Assembly (NCBI GenBank): GCA_964600595.1
Contig: CAZRKL010000072.1
Location: forward strand, 1 to 12,780
Length of the DNA stretch: 12,780 nucleotides
Direction: 5' to 3'
DNA from: DAIOEK01 sp964600595
GTDB taxonomy: Bacteria > Chloroflexota > Anaerolineae > Anaerolineales > Anaerolineaceae
In this document: piece after piece, positions 1 to 7,935 of the stretch
How positions within the stretch are numbered: position 1 is the stretch's first letter
How the letters are laid out: every line of letters starts with the position of its first letter
Notes under the pieces: model-generated
What the model saw: the letters and a program-made list of their open reading frames with translations, nothing else
Database searches by the model: none
Told to the model about the DNA's origin: nothing
Position numbers and translations under genes: made by a program

Positions 1-640
1 TTTTTCCATCGCTAATCAACTTTCTTGTCAGTTGAATGGCATCTTCTTTTTCTTTTATAATACCTGACTGACCTAATAATGTTACTTGTGGGCCACAATC
101 AGGGCATGCGATAGGTTCAGCATGATATCTGCGATCTAAAGGATTGTTATACTCACTCTCACACTTCTTGCATAATCCAAAAAATGACATGGTTGTGGAA
201 CTCCGGTCATACGGCATCTCTTTGATAATTGTTAGACGCGGACCACAGTTGGTGCAATTGATAAAAGGATAACGGTATCTGCGATTTGAAGGATCAAATA
301 GCTCCCTGGCACAATCAGAACAAATTGCATAATCTGGCGGAACCAGTGAATATTCACCCGAAGTCTTGATGCTGGGTTTGATTGTGAACGCAGTGTGTCC
401 GTTCAGTGGGATATACTCATCAGAAATGTTTTCAATCCTGGCAAGAGGTGGCTGTTCGGTTATGAGAGCTGACCGGAAGGCTTCCAGTTCAATTTCATCA
501 CCTTCAACTTCGAGCTCAACCCCAGCCGAAGTATTTTTCACCCAACCAGTAAGATGATTTTCCAGCGCTATCCGGTAAATAAATGGACGGAATCCAACTC
601 CCTGGACAACCCCATTTATCAAATATCTTATTGCTTTCAT
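1..640 (-). CDS. hypF: HypF carbamoyltransferase, N-terminal part (cut by left edge)
   Basis: HypF makes the cyanide ligands of the [NiFe]-hydrogenase active site: it carbamoylates the C-terminal cysteine of HypE using carbamoyl phosphate and ATP. I translated the minus strand from an ATG at 640-638; the frame stays open for 213 codons to the window edge, about the first quarter of a family protein of roughly 750 residues. Residues 1-90 are the acylphosphatase domain, with the VQGVGFRPF loop (catalytic-type Arg18) and the KNTSAG loop (Asn36). Two zinc-finger motifs of pattern C-x2-C-x18-C-x2-C follow, at Cys107/110/129/132 and Cys157/160/179/182, each carrying the family's RRY.....P....C..CGP signature. 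The YrdC-like and Kae1-like domains lie outside the window. The start is 7 bases after the hypB stop, so it belongs to the hyp operon. No clear Shine-Dalgarno is visible. Identification is firm. Confidence 0.95.
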   Translation of the reverse strand, partial: MKAIRYLINGVVQGVGFRPFIYRIALENHLTGWVKNTSAGVELEVEGDEIELEAFRSALITEQPPLARIENISDEYIPLNGHTAFTIKPSIKTSGEYSLVPPDYAICSDCARELFDPSNRRYRYPFINCTNCGPRLTIIKEMPYDRSSTTMSFFGLCKKCESEYNNPLDRRYHAEPIACPDCGPQVTLLGQSGIIKEKEDAIQLTRKLISDGK

Positions 641-647
641 TTATTGT

Positions 648-1322
648 TTACTTCAATTTTGAATCAAAAACCTGGGAAATTAACCAGTTTGACCAATCTG
701 AAATGCCTTCGCCTGTTTTGCAGGATACAGGAAAATGGATAAGGTCAGGATTTAACATCCTGACTCCATCTAGGTAATACTCCATATTGAAGTCTATATA
801 TGGCAATAAATCTACTTTATTAATAACAAGAACATCGACCGATCGGTACATTCCGGGGTATTTGTACGGTTTATCATCACCTTCAGGAATAGAAGCGAGG
901 AGGACATTCTTATGGTTCCCGAGCTTAAATGTGGCAGTACAGACAAGGTTGCCAACATTTTCGATCATCACCAAATCGAGATTATGAAGCGGGAGGTTAT
1001 CCAATCCCTGGCTGACCATAAGTGCATCCAGATGGCAATTTCCCCCCGTATTTATTTGTGTTGTGGGGACATTTACAGCGCGTATTACTTTTTCTGCATC
1101 TATAGTCACAGGGGCAGTATCACCTTCAATGACACCCGCGCGGCATCGAGAGGCAATACTTTTAATAGTTTGAATGATGAAACTGGTTTTACCCGCGCCT
1201 GGTGAAGCCAAAATATTAATTGCAAATACTTTATTTTCAACAAATCTTTCGGAATTCTTGTGTGCAATTTGATCATTGGCATTTAGGATATTTTCAAAGA
1301 CTGGAATGTGTGATTTTTGCAT
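648..1322 (-). CDS. hypB: HypB GTPase, nickel insertion for [NiFe] hydrogenase
   Basis: HypB is the SIMIBI-class GTPase that works with HypA to insert nickel into the hydrogenase large subunit. The 224-residue product shows the P-loop ASPGAGKTS (residues 39-47), an EGD switch element near 66-68, the TGGNCHLDA motif (Cys96 and His97, the conserved GTPase-domain metal site), the IENVGNLVC motif (120-128) and the guanine-specificity NKVD motif (168-171). It has no histidine-rich N-terminal nickel-storage stretch and no N-terminal CxxC high-affinity nickel site of the E. coli type, so it is a short-form HypB. Its ATG directly abuts the hypA stop codon with no gap, implying coupled translation, and hypF starts 7 bases downstream. 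Length and motifs agree with the family. Confidence 0.96.
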   Translation of the reverse strand: MQKSHIPVFENILNANDQIAHKNSERFVENKVFAINILASPGAGKTSFIIQTIKSIASRCRAGVIEGDTAPVTIDAEKVIRAVNVPTTQINTGGNCHLDALMVSQGLDNLPLHNLDLVMIENVGNLVCTATFKLGNHKNVLLASIPEGDDKPYKYPGMYRSVDVLVINKVDLLPYIDFNMEYYLDGVRMLNPDLIHFPVSCKTGEGISDWSNWLISQVFDSKLK

Positions 1323-1676
1323 TTATCCTTCAACCTTAATAATCTCTATACTTTCCACGCGAAATTCATCGCCTGAAAGGATTTTTATACGAATGGATTT
1401 GCATTCCGGGCAGGGTGTCAGCTCTCTGTCCATTTGATATATTGTTCCACAAGCAAGGCACTCGATTTCAGCAGGGAAGCGGTCAAAGTGGATCACTGCT
1501 TTTTCACAGATTGTGCCTTTGGATATCATGTCCCAATAAAATTGAATTGAATCATCGATAAAACTTGATAAACGCCCTATATGAAGATGTATATCAGTGA
1601 CTCTATTAGCCTCTGACTTTGTTGCATAATCTACCGCAATATTTAAAATACTCTCTGTAACAGTAAGTTCGTGCAT
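1323..1676 (-). CDS. hypA: HypA nickel metallochaperone
   Basis: HypA binds nickel and delivers it with HypB to the [NiFe]-hydrogenase large subunit. The 117-residue product is of normal family length and begins Met-His-Glu, where His2 with the N-terminal amine is the nickel site. The zinc-binding loop carries Cys73, Cys76, Cys89 and Cys92 in the pattern C-x2-C-x12-C-x2-C. The start lies 18 bases after the fdhD stop and the stop abuts the hypB ATG, so fdhD-hypA-hypB-hypF looks like a single transcription unit. No good Shine-Dalgarno precedes it; the upstream bases are A/T-rich. Its position next to formate dehydrogenase genes suggests co-production of a hydrogenase encoded elsewhere, which is an inference. 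Confidence 0.95.
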   Translation of the reverse strand: MHELTVTESILNIAVDYATKSEANRVTDIHLHIGRLSSFIDDSIQFYWDMISKGTICEKAVIHFDRFPAEIECLACGTIYQMDRELTPCPECKSIRIKILSGDEFRVESIEIIKVEG

Positions 1677-1694
1677 ATGGAATAATTAAATATC

Positions 1695-2483
1695 TCAGTT
1701 TCGAAGATAATCTTCAACAAGAATTCGATTTTCATGCGCAAAGACATTTACACGTGATTTCCTTGCGCCACAAATGAGGGTAATACCCCATTGCCTGGCG
1801 AGTTCAATGCTGACCGAGCTGGTTGAGCGCATCGAGATCAGGTATGGTGTTCGTAATCTGATTGCTTTTTGCATCATATCAGAACTTACTCTGCCTGTTG
1901 TGAGGATAATTGGAACCTCAGGTTTAATATTCTCCATGATCATGCGGCCGGCTATTTTATCGAAAGTATTATGCCTGCCTATATCCTCCTGGTAGAAGAG
2001 GATATTCTTCCCATTTGCGAGTGCTGATGTATGAACCCCTCCAGATTCTGAACGGGGAGGTTGGTTATCAAGAAATGAACCAACCAGCTCCAGAATATTC
2101 GCGATGGATAATTCTGGAGCTTCAGATATGGGAATGATTTCATCTACTTTAAGATCGGCAGATGTTGTTCCGCCATGGCACCCAGAAGTTCTGCGCCAGG
2201 TTTCAGGTTTTTCAGCAGCGTATTCCAGCCAAACATCCACATTATCCCTTTTATCACAGACATGGATGTTTGATACATCTTTCATCGACTTAATAAAACC
2301 TTCATTATAAAGAAAACCAACGGCTAATTGTTCAAGATAGTCAGGCGAGCATTGAAAGGTCAACCAGACCTTTCCATTAACCGTCAATGAAACGGGTGCT
2401 TCGATAGCGGTGGTCGCTGATACTGATTCAATTCCATTTTCTGAATATTGTTTGAATGCGAGAGTAGTGTGACTTAAATTCAT
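1695..2483 (-). CDS. fdhD: FdhD, sulfurtransferase for formate dehydrogenase cofactor
   Basis: FdhD passes sulfur from the cysteine desulfurase to the bis-MGD cofactor of formate dehydrogenase and is needed for its activity. Family signatures are clear: a VNGK....F.CSPD..E.LAVGFL..EG segment early, the EDIGRHNTFDKIAG motif, and the SDMMQKA.....P.LISMRSTSS segment near the C-terminus. I prefer the ATG at 2483 (262 residues); an in-frame ATG at 2513 would add ten unconserved residues and lie just after the hairpin at 2522-2561. Neither start has a convincing ribosome binding site. The usual CxxC sulfur-carrying motif is reduced: the matching segment reads SGCHGG, with one cysteine (residue 102 from the 2483 start) and glycine where the second is expected. 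It sits downstream of fdhA and upstream of hypA in the same direction. Confidence 0.93.
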   Translation of the reverse strand: MNLSHTTLAFKQYSENGIESVSATTAIEAPVSLTVNGKVWLTFQCSPDYLEQLAVGFLYNEGFIKSMKDVSNIHVCDKRDNVDVWLEYAAEKPETWRRTSGCHGGTTSADLKVDEIIPISEAPELSIANILELVGSFLDNQPPRSESGGVHTSALANGKNILFYQEDIGRHNTFDKIAGRMIMENIKPEVPIILTTGRVSSDMMQKAIRLRTPYLISMRSTSSVSIELARQWGITLICGARKSRVNVFAHENRILVEDYLRN

Positions 2484-2521
2484 GCTGTAATTAAACCACA
2501 AATATATGATCATTTCTGATA

Positions 2522-2561
2522 AAACAGGAGCAGATGATATATGTCACATCTGCTCCTGTTT
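2522..2561 (-). terminator. Strong hairpin after fdhA, probable terminator or attenuator
   Basis: A perfect 15-base-pair inverted repeat (arms 2522-2536 and 2547-2561) encloses a 10-base loop. On the minus strand the 3' arm runs into TTTTAT, giving a stem followed by a short U-run, as in intrinsic terminators. It lies 27 bases past the fdhA stop and before fdhD. The stem is not very G/C-rich and the U-run is short, so partial read-through into fdhD-hypABF is plausible. It could also protect the 3' end of the upstream mRNA. The plus-strand side ends in GTTTATG, a weaker tail, and there is no plus-strand gene for it to serve. Confidence 0.7.
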
Positions 2562-2588
2562 ATGTTAATAAAGGACAGCCGTTACTAA

Positions 2589-5354
2589 TTATCCTGCCAG
2601 GGATACTTTCACAGCACAAACCTTATATTCTGGAATTTTTGCAATCGGATCCAGGGCGGCGATTGTTAGTTCATTTGCAGGTACTTCTGGGAAGTGGAAA
2701 TTGGCGTAAACCATACCCACTGGAACCCTATCTGTTACCCACGCAGTGGCTTCAATTGATCCGCGTCGCGAAGTGACTTTCACTTTTCCGTTTTCTTGCA
2801 AGTTCAGTCTTTGCGCGTCTTGTGGATTCAATTCTATTAAAGATTCACCATAAACTTCCATCAGCCCTTTTGCTCGGCGGGTCATTTCGCCACCGTGCCA
2901 GTGATACAGCACCCGACCAGTATTGAGCAACATTGGGTATTCAGCATCTGGCATTTCTACAGGCGGAACGTTTTGTGTGACAGCAAAGAGACCTTTTCCG
3001 CGCGTAAACTGCCCGGCGTGCAAAATCGGTGTTCCAGGATGTTCCTTATCCTTCACAGGCCAGTGAAGACCACCCATATCTTGAAGACGTTGATAAGTGA
3101 CACCGGCATAGCTTGGAGCTAACACGTTTATTTCATTCATCACCGATTCTGGTCCATCGAAATCCCATCCTGCTTTGGGGGCAGACATGTCGATTTTTCG
3201 GTCTGAATACTGCATAACACGCTGCGCAATTTCTTTTGTGATCCACCAATCCTGCCTTGCATCGCCAATGGGGTCAATCGCCTTTTGCACATACTGGATT
3301 CTGCGCTCAGTATTCGTAAAGGTTCCACTTTTTTCAGCAAAGCTCACACCAGGAAGCAGGACATCAGCGTAGATGGATGTCTCTGACGGGAATATCTCTT
3401 GCAGAACAAGGAAATCCAATTCTTCCATGCAATGACGAATGTGATTTGTGTCAGGATCAGTCATGATGGGGTTCTCGCCCAGGATATAGAGGGCTTTGAT
3501 CCTTCCGTCACCTGCCGCGGGCATCATTTCCGTGAGAACCATACCTACTTTGGGAGAGAGAGGCACACCCCATGCATTTTCAAATTTTTGCCGAACCTCA
3601 TCATTAATAACCTGTTGGTAAGCCGGGTAAACATTTGGCAAACCGCCCATATCGCATGCGCCTTGAACATTGTTCTGTCCACGCAGTGGATTAACTCCAC
3701 TACCCGGGACACCAATATTTCCCAGAAGCATTTGCAGATTCGCGCAGGTTCTTACATTTTGCACGCCCACCACATGTTGGGTAATGCCCATTGCCCACAA
3801 CACTGCACCTGGCTTGGTGGTACCCAGAATCTCAGCGGCTTCATACAGTTTTTCAACTGAGATGCCTGTAGCCTGAGACACAATATCAGGTGTGTACTGC
3901 ATAACATTGGCTTTAAATTCTTCAAAGCCTTCTGTGCGGTTCTCAACGAATTCCTTGTCTTCATATCCTTTTTCAAAGATGATATACATCAATCCGTTGA
4001 GCAAGGCAATATCACTACCTGGTTTAAGCTGCAGGTGAAGCGTAGCAAATTCTGTGATATCGATTTTTCGTGGATCGGCAACAATCAGTTTTACACCTCT
4101 GCGCAAGACTGCCTGTCTAATCCGCGTACCGAACACAGGATGTTGCTCGGTTGTATTTGATCCGATGATAAATATCGCCTTTGCTGAATTGGCAACATCA
4201 TTCATCGAGTTAGTCATAGCTCCAGAACCAAATGAGGTGGCCAGACCGGCCACAGTGCTGGAGTGTCAGAGACGCGCGCAGTGATCGATGTTATTCGTTC
4301 CGATCACTTGGCGCGCCAACTTATTCATGAGATAGTTTTCTTCGTTTACGCATTTGGCTGATGTAAGTACGCCAATGCTGTCAGGACCTGCGGTGTTTCG
4401 GTATTCAGCCAACTTTTTGGCAGTAATATCCAATGCGGTGTTCCAATCAACTTCAACCCAGGCACCGCGATCCTTCTTATTCGATCTCTTTCCATCCTTT
4501 AGTAAATATTCCCGCACTAAAGGTTTAGTCAGTCGGTCAGAATGGTGTACAAAATCATAACCATAGCGGCCTTTTACACACAGCCGCATACCATTTACAG
4601 GACCTTCGGGACTGGAAGTTACGCGGATAATTTCGCCATTCTTGACATTGAGGTCAACCGTACAACCCACACCACAATACGGGCAGATCGTACTGACCAC
4701 TTTATCAGGCAAACCCTTTCCTTTGGATAATTTGTTATCCAATGCACCTGTGGGGCAGTAAGCAACACAAGCACCACAGGATTCACAACGGGCTTCGAGC
4801 ATCGGTTCATCCAAACCCGCAACGATTTTGGTATCATACCCTCGTTCAGATAATCCCCAGACAAAACGACCCTGAACTTCTGCGCATGCCCGAATACATC
4901 GACCACAAAGGATGCATTTATTGAGGTCTACATGAACAAAAGGATTGGGATCGCTATCCACAGCGTATCTGGGTTGCTTGGCTGCTACTTTGGCAATATC
5001 TACATCGTAGTGTTTCGCCCATCTGATCAATTCGTTTGGATGACCATCATCAGTCTTTGGATTTGTATCATGATAAGCTGAGAGAAGTAGTTCCAGTATT
5101 GTTCTTCTTGATTCAGTCAACTTTTCAGATTCAGTTGTAACTTCCATCCCGTCTGTTACCGGCAAAGTGCAGGATGTCATTGGAAGACGTGCGCCTTTGA
5201 CTTCAACCACACACAGGCGGCAACCACCATAAGGAGATAAGTCCTTATGGTAACAGAGGGTAGGAATTTCTATTCCAGCTTGCCTGGCTGCTTCAAGCAC
5301 AGTCATTCCAGGCGACACTTCAATAGTTTTTCCATTTATGGTTATTGTTGCCAT
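2589..5354 (-). CDS. fdhA: Selenocysteine-containing formate dehydrogenase catalytic subunit
   Basis: This subunit interconverts formate and CO2 at a Mo- or W-bis-MGD centre and passes electrons to the diaphorase subunits. One reading frame spans both halves if TGA 4266-4268 is read as selenocysteine 363; the product is then 921 residues. Domains: N-terminal [2Fe-2S] domain (Cys34, 45, 48, 62); two [4Fe-4S] clusters (Cys147/150/153/157 and Cys190/193/196/200); molybdopterin-enzyme [4Fe-4S] domain (Cys224/227/231/259); the active-site segment NNIDHCARL-Sec-His; a catalytic-type arginine in RGQNNVQGACDMG (Arg558); then the C-terminal dinucleotide-binding domain. The NuoG-type His-Cys cluster usually found near residues 90-115 has no cysteines. 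The ATG at 5354 follows an AAAGGGTGA ribosome binding site, 21 bases after the focA stop. The soluble architecture with no membrane anchor, and the NuoEF neighbours, indicate a cytoplasmic NAD(P)/ferredoxin-linked enzyme. Confidence 0.95.
4220..4268 (-). promoter_or_regulatory. Bacterial SECIS element with the Sec UGA codon
   Basis: The UGA codon is at 4268-4266 on the minus strand. Eighteen bases later begins a GGUCU loop (4247-4243), closed by a perfect 6-base-pair helix GUGGCC/GGCCAC (4253-4248 with 4242-4237). An outer perfect 6-base-pair helix CUCCAG/CUGGAG (4263-4258 with 4225-4220) encloses it. The loop sequence matches the GGUCU loop of E. coli fdhF known to be bound by SelB, and the UGA-to-loop distance fits known bacterial SECIS geometry. 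The hairpin lies within coding sequence. I do not see the bulged U of the E. coli element in the same place. SelA, SelB, SelD and tRNA-Sec genes are not in the window. Confidence 0.9.
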
Positions 5355-5375
5355 AAATCACCCTTTCTTAAGAGT

Positions 5376-6266
5376 TTATTTTTTACCACGTAGAAATACG
5401 AACCAATAAACAAGACCTACCATGATACCGCCACCAATGATGTTTCCAATGGTAACTGGAATCAGGTTATTGACGAAGAAATTACCCCAGGTTAAGTTCG
5501 GGAAATTTTCGGCGGTTTTTCCGATGGCTTCAAAGAATTTTGGATCCCCTCCGGCTTTGATGAACAACGCTACCGGGATGAAATACATGTTTGCTACACT
5601 GTGCTCAAAACCAGCTGCGACAAATCCTGCAATGGGTGGGATGATTGCCAGGATTTTATCTGTAGTTGAACGGGCGGAGAAACAAAGCCATACAGCCATA
5701 CAAACCATCGCGTTACACATAATTCCCAGGGCGATTGCCTGTACAAATTCAAGGCTGACTTTAGATTCCCCAATATTTAAAGCCGTCAAACCAATTGATC
5801 CGGCTCCAAATGTGTACTGCTTCGAATAAAACATAATTACAGCAGTAATTAATGAACCAACAAAGTTCCCTGCATATACAATCACCCAGTTCCGTAGAAG
5901 ATGAGCTAAGGAAACTTTCTTGTTCATAAACGCCATTGTGATCAGGTTATTCCCGGTAAACAGCTCTGCGCCACCGACGATAACCAAAATCAAACCGAGG
6001 GTAAAGACTAATCCGGCTAATAACCTGGTTACACCATAAGGCAAGCCAGTTCCAAAAGCTAATGCGCCACTGGCATCTTTTACAGACATTGAACCAGCGC
6101 TTACAGTTGTCGCGAATATGGCACCCAGCGCAATAAATGCACCTGCTAGAACAGCCAGGGCAAAGCTATTCCAGAAAGGCATGGATGCCTTTTTAATGCC
6201 GACAGCTTCGGCTTTGGTTGCCATATCGGCGGGCAATAATGGATCTATGCTAAATTCACCGTTCAT
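5376..6266 (-). CDS. focA: FocA/FNT-family formate channel
   Basis: This is a pentameric inner-membrane formate/nitrite transporter family channel that exports or imports formate. The 296-residue product has about six hydrophobic segments, the GGAELFTGNN motif (98-107) in the second half-helix region, a conserved asparagine-rich segment (GNFVGS, 133-138) and the pore histidine in GFEHSVANMYF (His222). It ends with a short basic tail. An SD-like AGAGGAG lies 12-16 bases upstream of the ATG. It sits between a diaphorase gene (31-base gap upstream) and fdhA (21-base gap downstream), so it is co-transcribed with the formate dehydrogenase. That context favours formate over nitrite as substrate, although sequence alone does not fix direction or substrate. 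Confidence 0.94.
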   Translation of the reverse strand: MNGEFSIDPLLPADMATKAEAVGIKKASMPFWNSFALAVLAGAFIALGAIFATTVSAGSMSVKDASGALAFGTGLPYGVTRLLAGLVFTLGLILVIVGGAELFTGNNLITMAFMNKKVSLAHLLRNWVIVYAGNFVGSLITAVIMFYSKQYTFGAGSIGLTALNIGESKVSLEFVQAIALGIMCNAMVCMAVWLCFSARSTTDKILAIIPPIAGFVAAGFEHSVANMYFIPVALFIKAGGDPKFFEAIGKTAENFPNLTWGNFFVNNLIPVTIGNIIGGGIMVGLVYWFVFLRGKK

Positions 6267-6297
6267 TTTTACTTAACTCTCCTCTTAATTGGTTTGT

Positions 6298-7935
6298 TTA
6301 GATTTTTACTGCTTGTTTGATTTTACAAACACCCGCCGGGCAAACACCATCTCGGATGTGAGCTTCAACTTCGTCTTTGAAGTATTTCAGAATATCCTTG
6401 ATTGGAGTACCAGCTGTCTGGCCTAATCCGCAGTTACTAACTGTGTACATACTGTTCGCGAGATGAACCAGCGTATCCAGATCATCCAATTCGCCTTCAC
6501 CCCTGGATATCCTATCCAATATTTCGTACGACCTTTGTGTACCAATACGGCAGGGGCTGCATTTTCCACAACTCTCATTGCGGAAGAATGTAATTAACGC
6601 TTTTGCCAGATCGACCACACATGTTTCTTCATTACAGATGAGCATGGCACCCGATCCAAGCGATACACCGGCTTTACTGAATGATTCAAAGTCCATCGGT
6701 GTATCTTGCAACGACGCCGGGATGATGTTACCACTGGATCCACCCGTTTGAGCCAGTTTGAAGGTGTGATTTCCCTTCATTCCCTGCGCGTAAATATTTA
6801 CTACTTCCCGCAATGTGATGCCCATTGGAACTTCAATCAAACCAGTAACATTTACATTCCCGAGAATGGTATAAACCTTTGTTCCCGGGCTGTTTGGGGT
6901 ACCCAGCTGCTTGTACCACGCGGCACCATGCCGAATAATTGCAGGGATATTTGCCAGGGTTTCCACGTTGTTTACCAGTGTCGGCTTACCCCATAAACCA
7001 TTTGTTGTTGGATAAGGCGGTCTGGATCTGGGCTCACCCCGTCTACCTTCGATCGATTCCAGTAAAGCTGTCTCTTCACCACAGACATACGCTCCGGCAC
7101 CACTGTGAACGTGTAAATCAAAGTTGAAATTTGAGTTGAAGATATTCTTTCCGAGCAAACCCAGTTCTTTTGCCTGCTTAATTGCCAGTTTGACACGTTC
7201 TTGTGCAAGACCATACTCACCGCGGATGTATAAGTAGCCTTCATCCGCGCCGATGGCGTAGCCTGCAATCATCATGGCTTCAATGATCGAATGTGGATCG
7301 CCTTCAAGCACCAGGCGGTCTTTAAAGGTACCTGGTTCACTTTCGTCGGCATTACAGACTACATATTTCTTATCACTCTGCACTTTGCATACAAATTTCC
7401 ACTTCATTCCAGTCGGGAATCCAGCACCGCCACGCCCTTTTAATCCACTTGCTTCGATTTCAGTGAGGACATCATCGGGGGTCATTTCGGTAAGAACTTT
7501 CCCGAGGGCAGTGTAGCCGTCGTTGACGAGATAATCTTGAATATCTTCCGGATCGATCAATCCGGCACGTTCAAGGACTATTCTTTTCTCAGCGGGCAGG
7601 GTGCCCTGGCGCGCTGATAGCCATGCAATTCTGCCTGAAAGCTCTTTTGCTGAGGCTACCAATTTTGAGGCTATTCTACCTTTGTAGAGATGTTCCTCCA
7701 CCAGGAAAGGAACATCATCAGGCGTTACAGGACCGTAAATGACCGCTTCGGGATATACAATAACGATCGGAAGGGAATCATGCCGTTCAATATCGCTGAT
7801 TGTGTTTATCGATATTTCTTCCTGAAGGTCATATTTCTTAATTTCTTCTTCAAGTTTTTTAAATACCTGGTTTGCTCCGCGGGATACGCTTTCTGCATCA
7901 TTGGAAACCAGCACCATTGCGCGATAGGTTTTCAT
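6298..7935 (-). CDS. nuoF: NuoF/HydB-like NAD(P)-binding flavoprotein, reduced paralogue
   Basis: Diaphorase subunit: it binds FMN and NAD(P)H and exchanges electrons with Fe-S clusters. The symbol is a family label, not a claim of complex I. The 545 residues comprise an N-terminal thioredoxin-like segment (1-90), the FMN/NADH core with GRGGAGFP (168-175), CNADESEPG (194-202) and CGEETALLESIEG (285-297), and a C-terminal [4Fe-4S] motif (Cys456, 459, 462, 502). Compared with the 593-residue paralogue at 8475-10256 it differs in two ways. The N-terminal cluster positions Cys11, Cys16 and Cys52 are Ser11, Ser16 and His52. The C-terminal 2[4Fe-4S] ferredoxin domain is absent: the protein stops shortly after the shared CPA.VCK segment. 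Its ATG overlaps the upstream nuoE stop by four bases (ATGA), so the two are translationally coupled. Confidence 0.92.
   Translation of the reverse strand: MKTYRAMVLVSNDAESVSRGANQVFKKLEEEIKKYDLQEEISINTISDIERHDSLPIVIVYPEAVIYGPVTPDDVPFLVEEHLYKGRIASKLVASAKELSGRIAWLSARQGTLPAEKRIVLERAGLIDPEDIQDYLVNDGYTALGKVLTEMTPDDVLTEIEASGLKGRGGAGFPTGMKWKFVCKVQSDKKYVVCNADESEPGTFKDRLVLEGDPHSIIEAMMIAGYAIGADEGYLYIRGEYGLAQERVKLAIKQAKELGLLGKNIFNSNFNFDLHVHSGAGAYVCGEETALLESIEGRRGEPRSRPPYPTTNGLWGKPTLVNNVETLANIPAIIRHGAAWYKQLGTPNSPGTKVYTILGNVNVTGLIEVPMGITLREVVNIYAQGMKGNHTFKLAQTGGSSGNIIPASLQDTPMDFESFSKAGVSLGSGAMLICNEETCVVDLAKALITFFRNESCGKCSPCRIGTQRSYEILDRISRGEGELDDLDTLVHLANSMYTVSNCGLGQTAGTPIKDILKYFKDEVEAHIRDGVCPAGVCKIKQAVKI

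Noticed and set aside
3399..3860. 153-codon open frame on the plus strand
   Set aside because: It lies entirely antisense to the conserved FdhA core, has no family resemblance and is explained as a shadow frame.
2589..4253. A separate 554-residue molybdopterin oxidoreductase gene with GTG start
   Set aside because: It is in frame with the upstream ORF after a single UGA at the Sec position, and the GTG is part of the SECIS stem with no ribosome binding site. It is the C-terminal part of fdhA.
4266..5354. fdhA as a pseudogene broken by a nonsense mutation
   Set aside because: The stop is UGA at the known selenocysteine site with a SECIS hairpin behind it, and both sides keep all conserved residues.
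5422..5829. 135-codon open frame on the plus strand
   Set aside because: It is antisense to the focA membrane segments; its composition mirrors the opposite strand and no ribosome binding site was seen.
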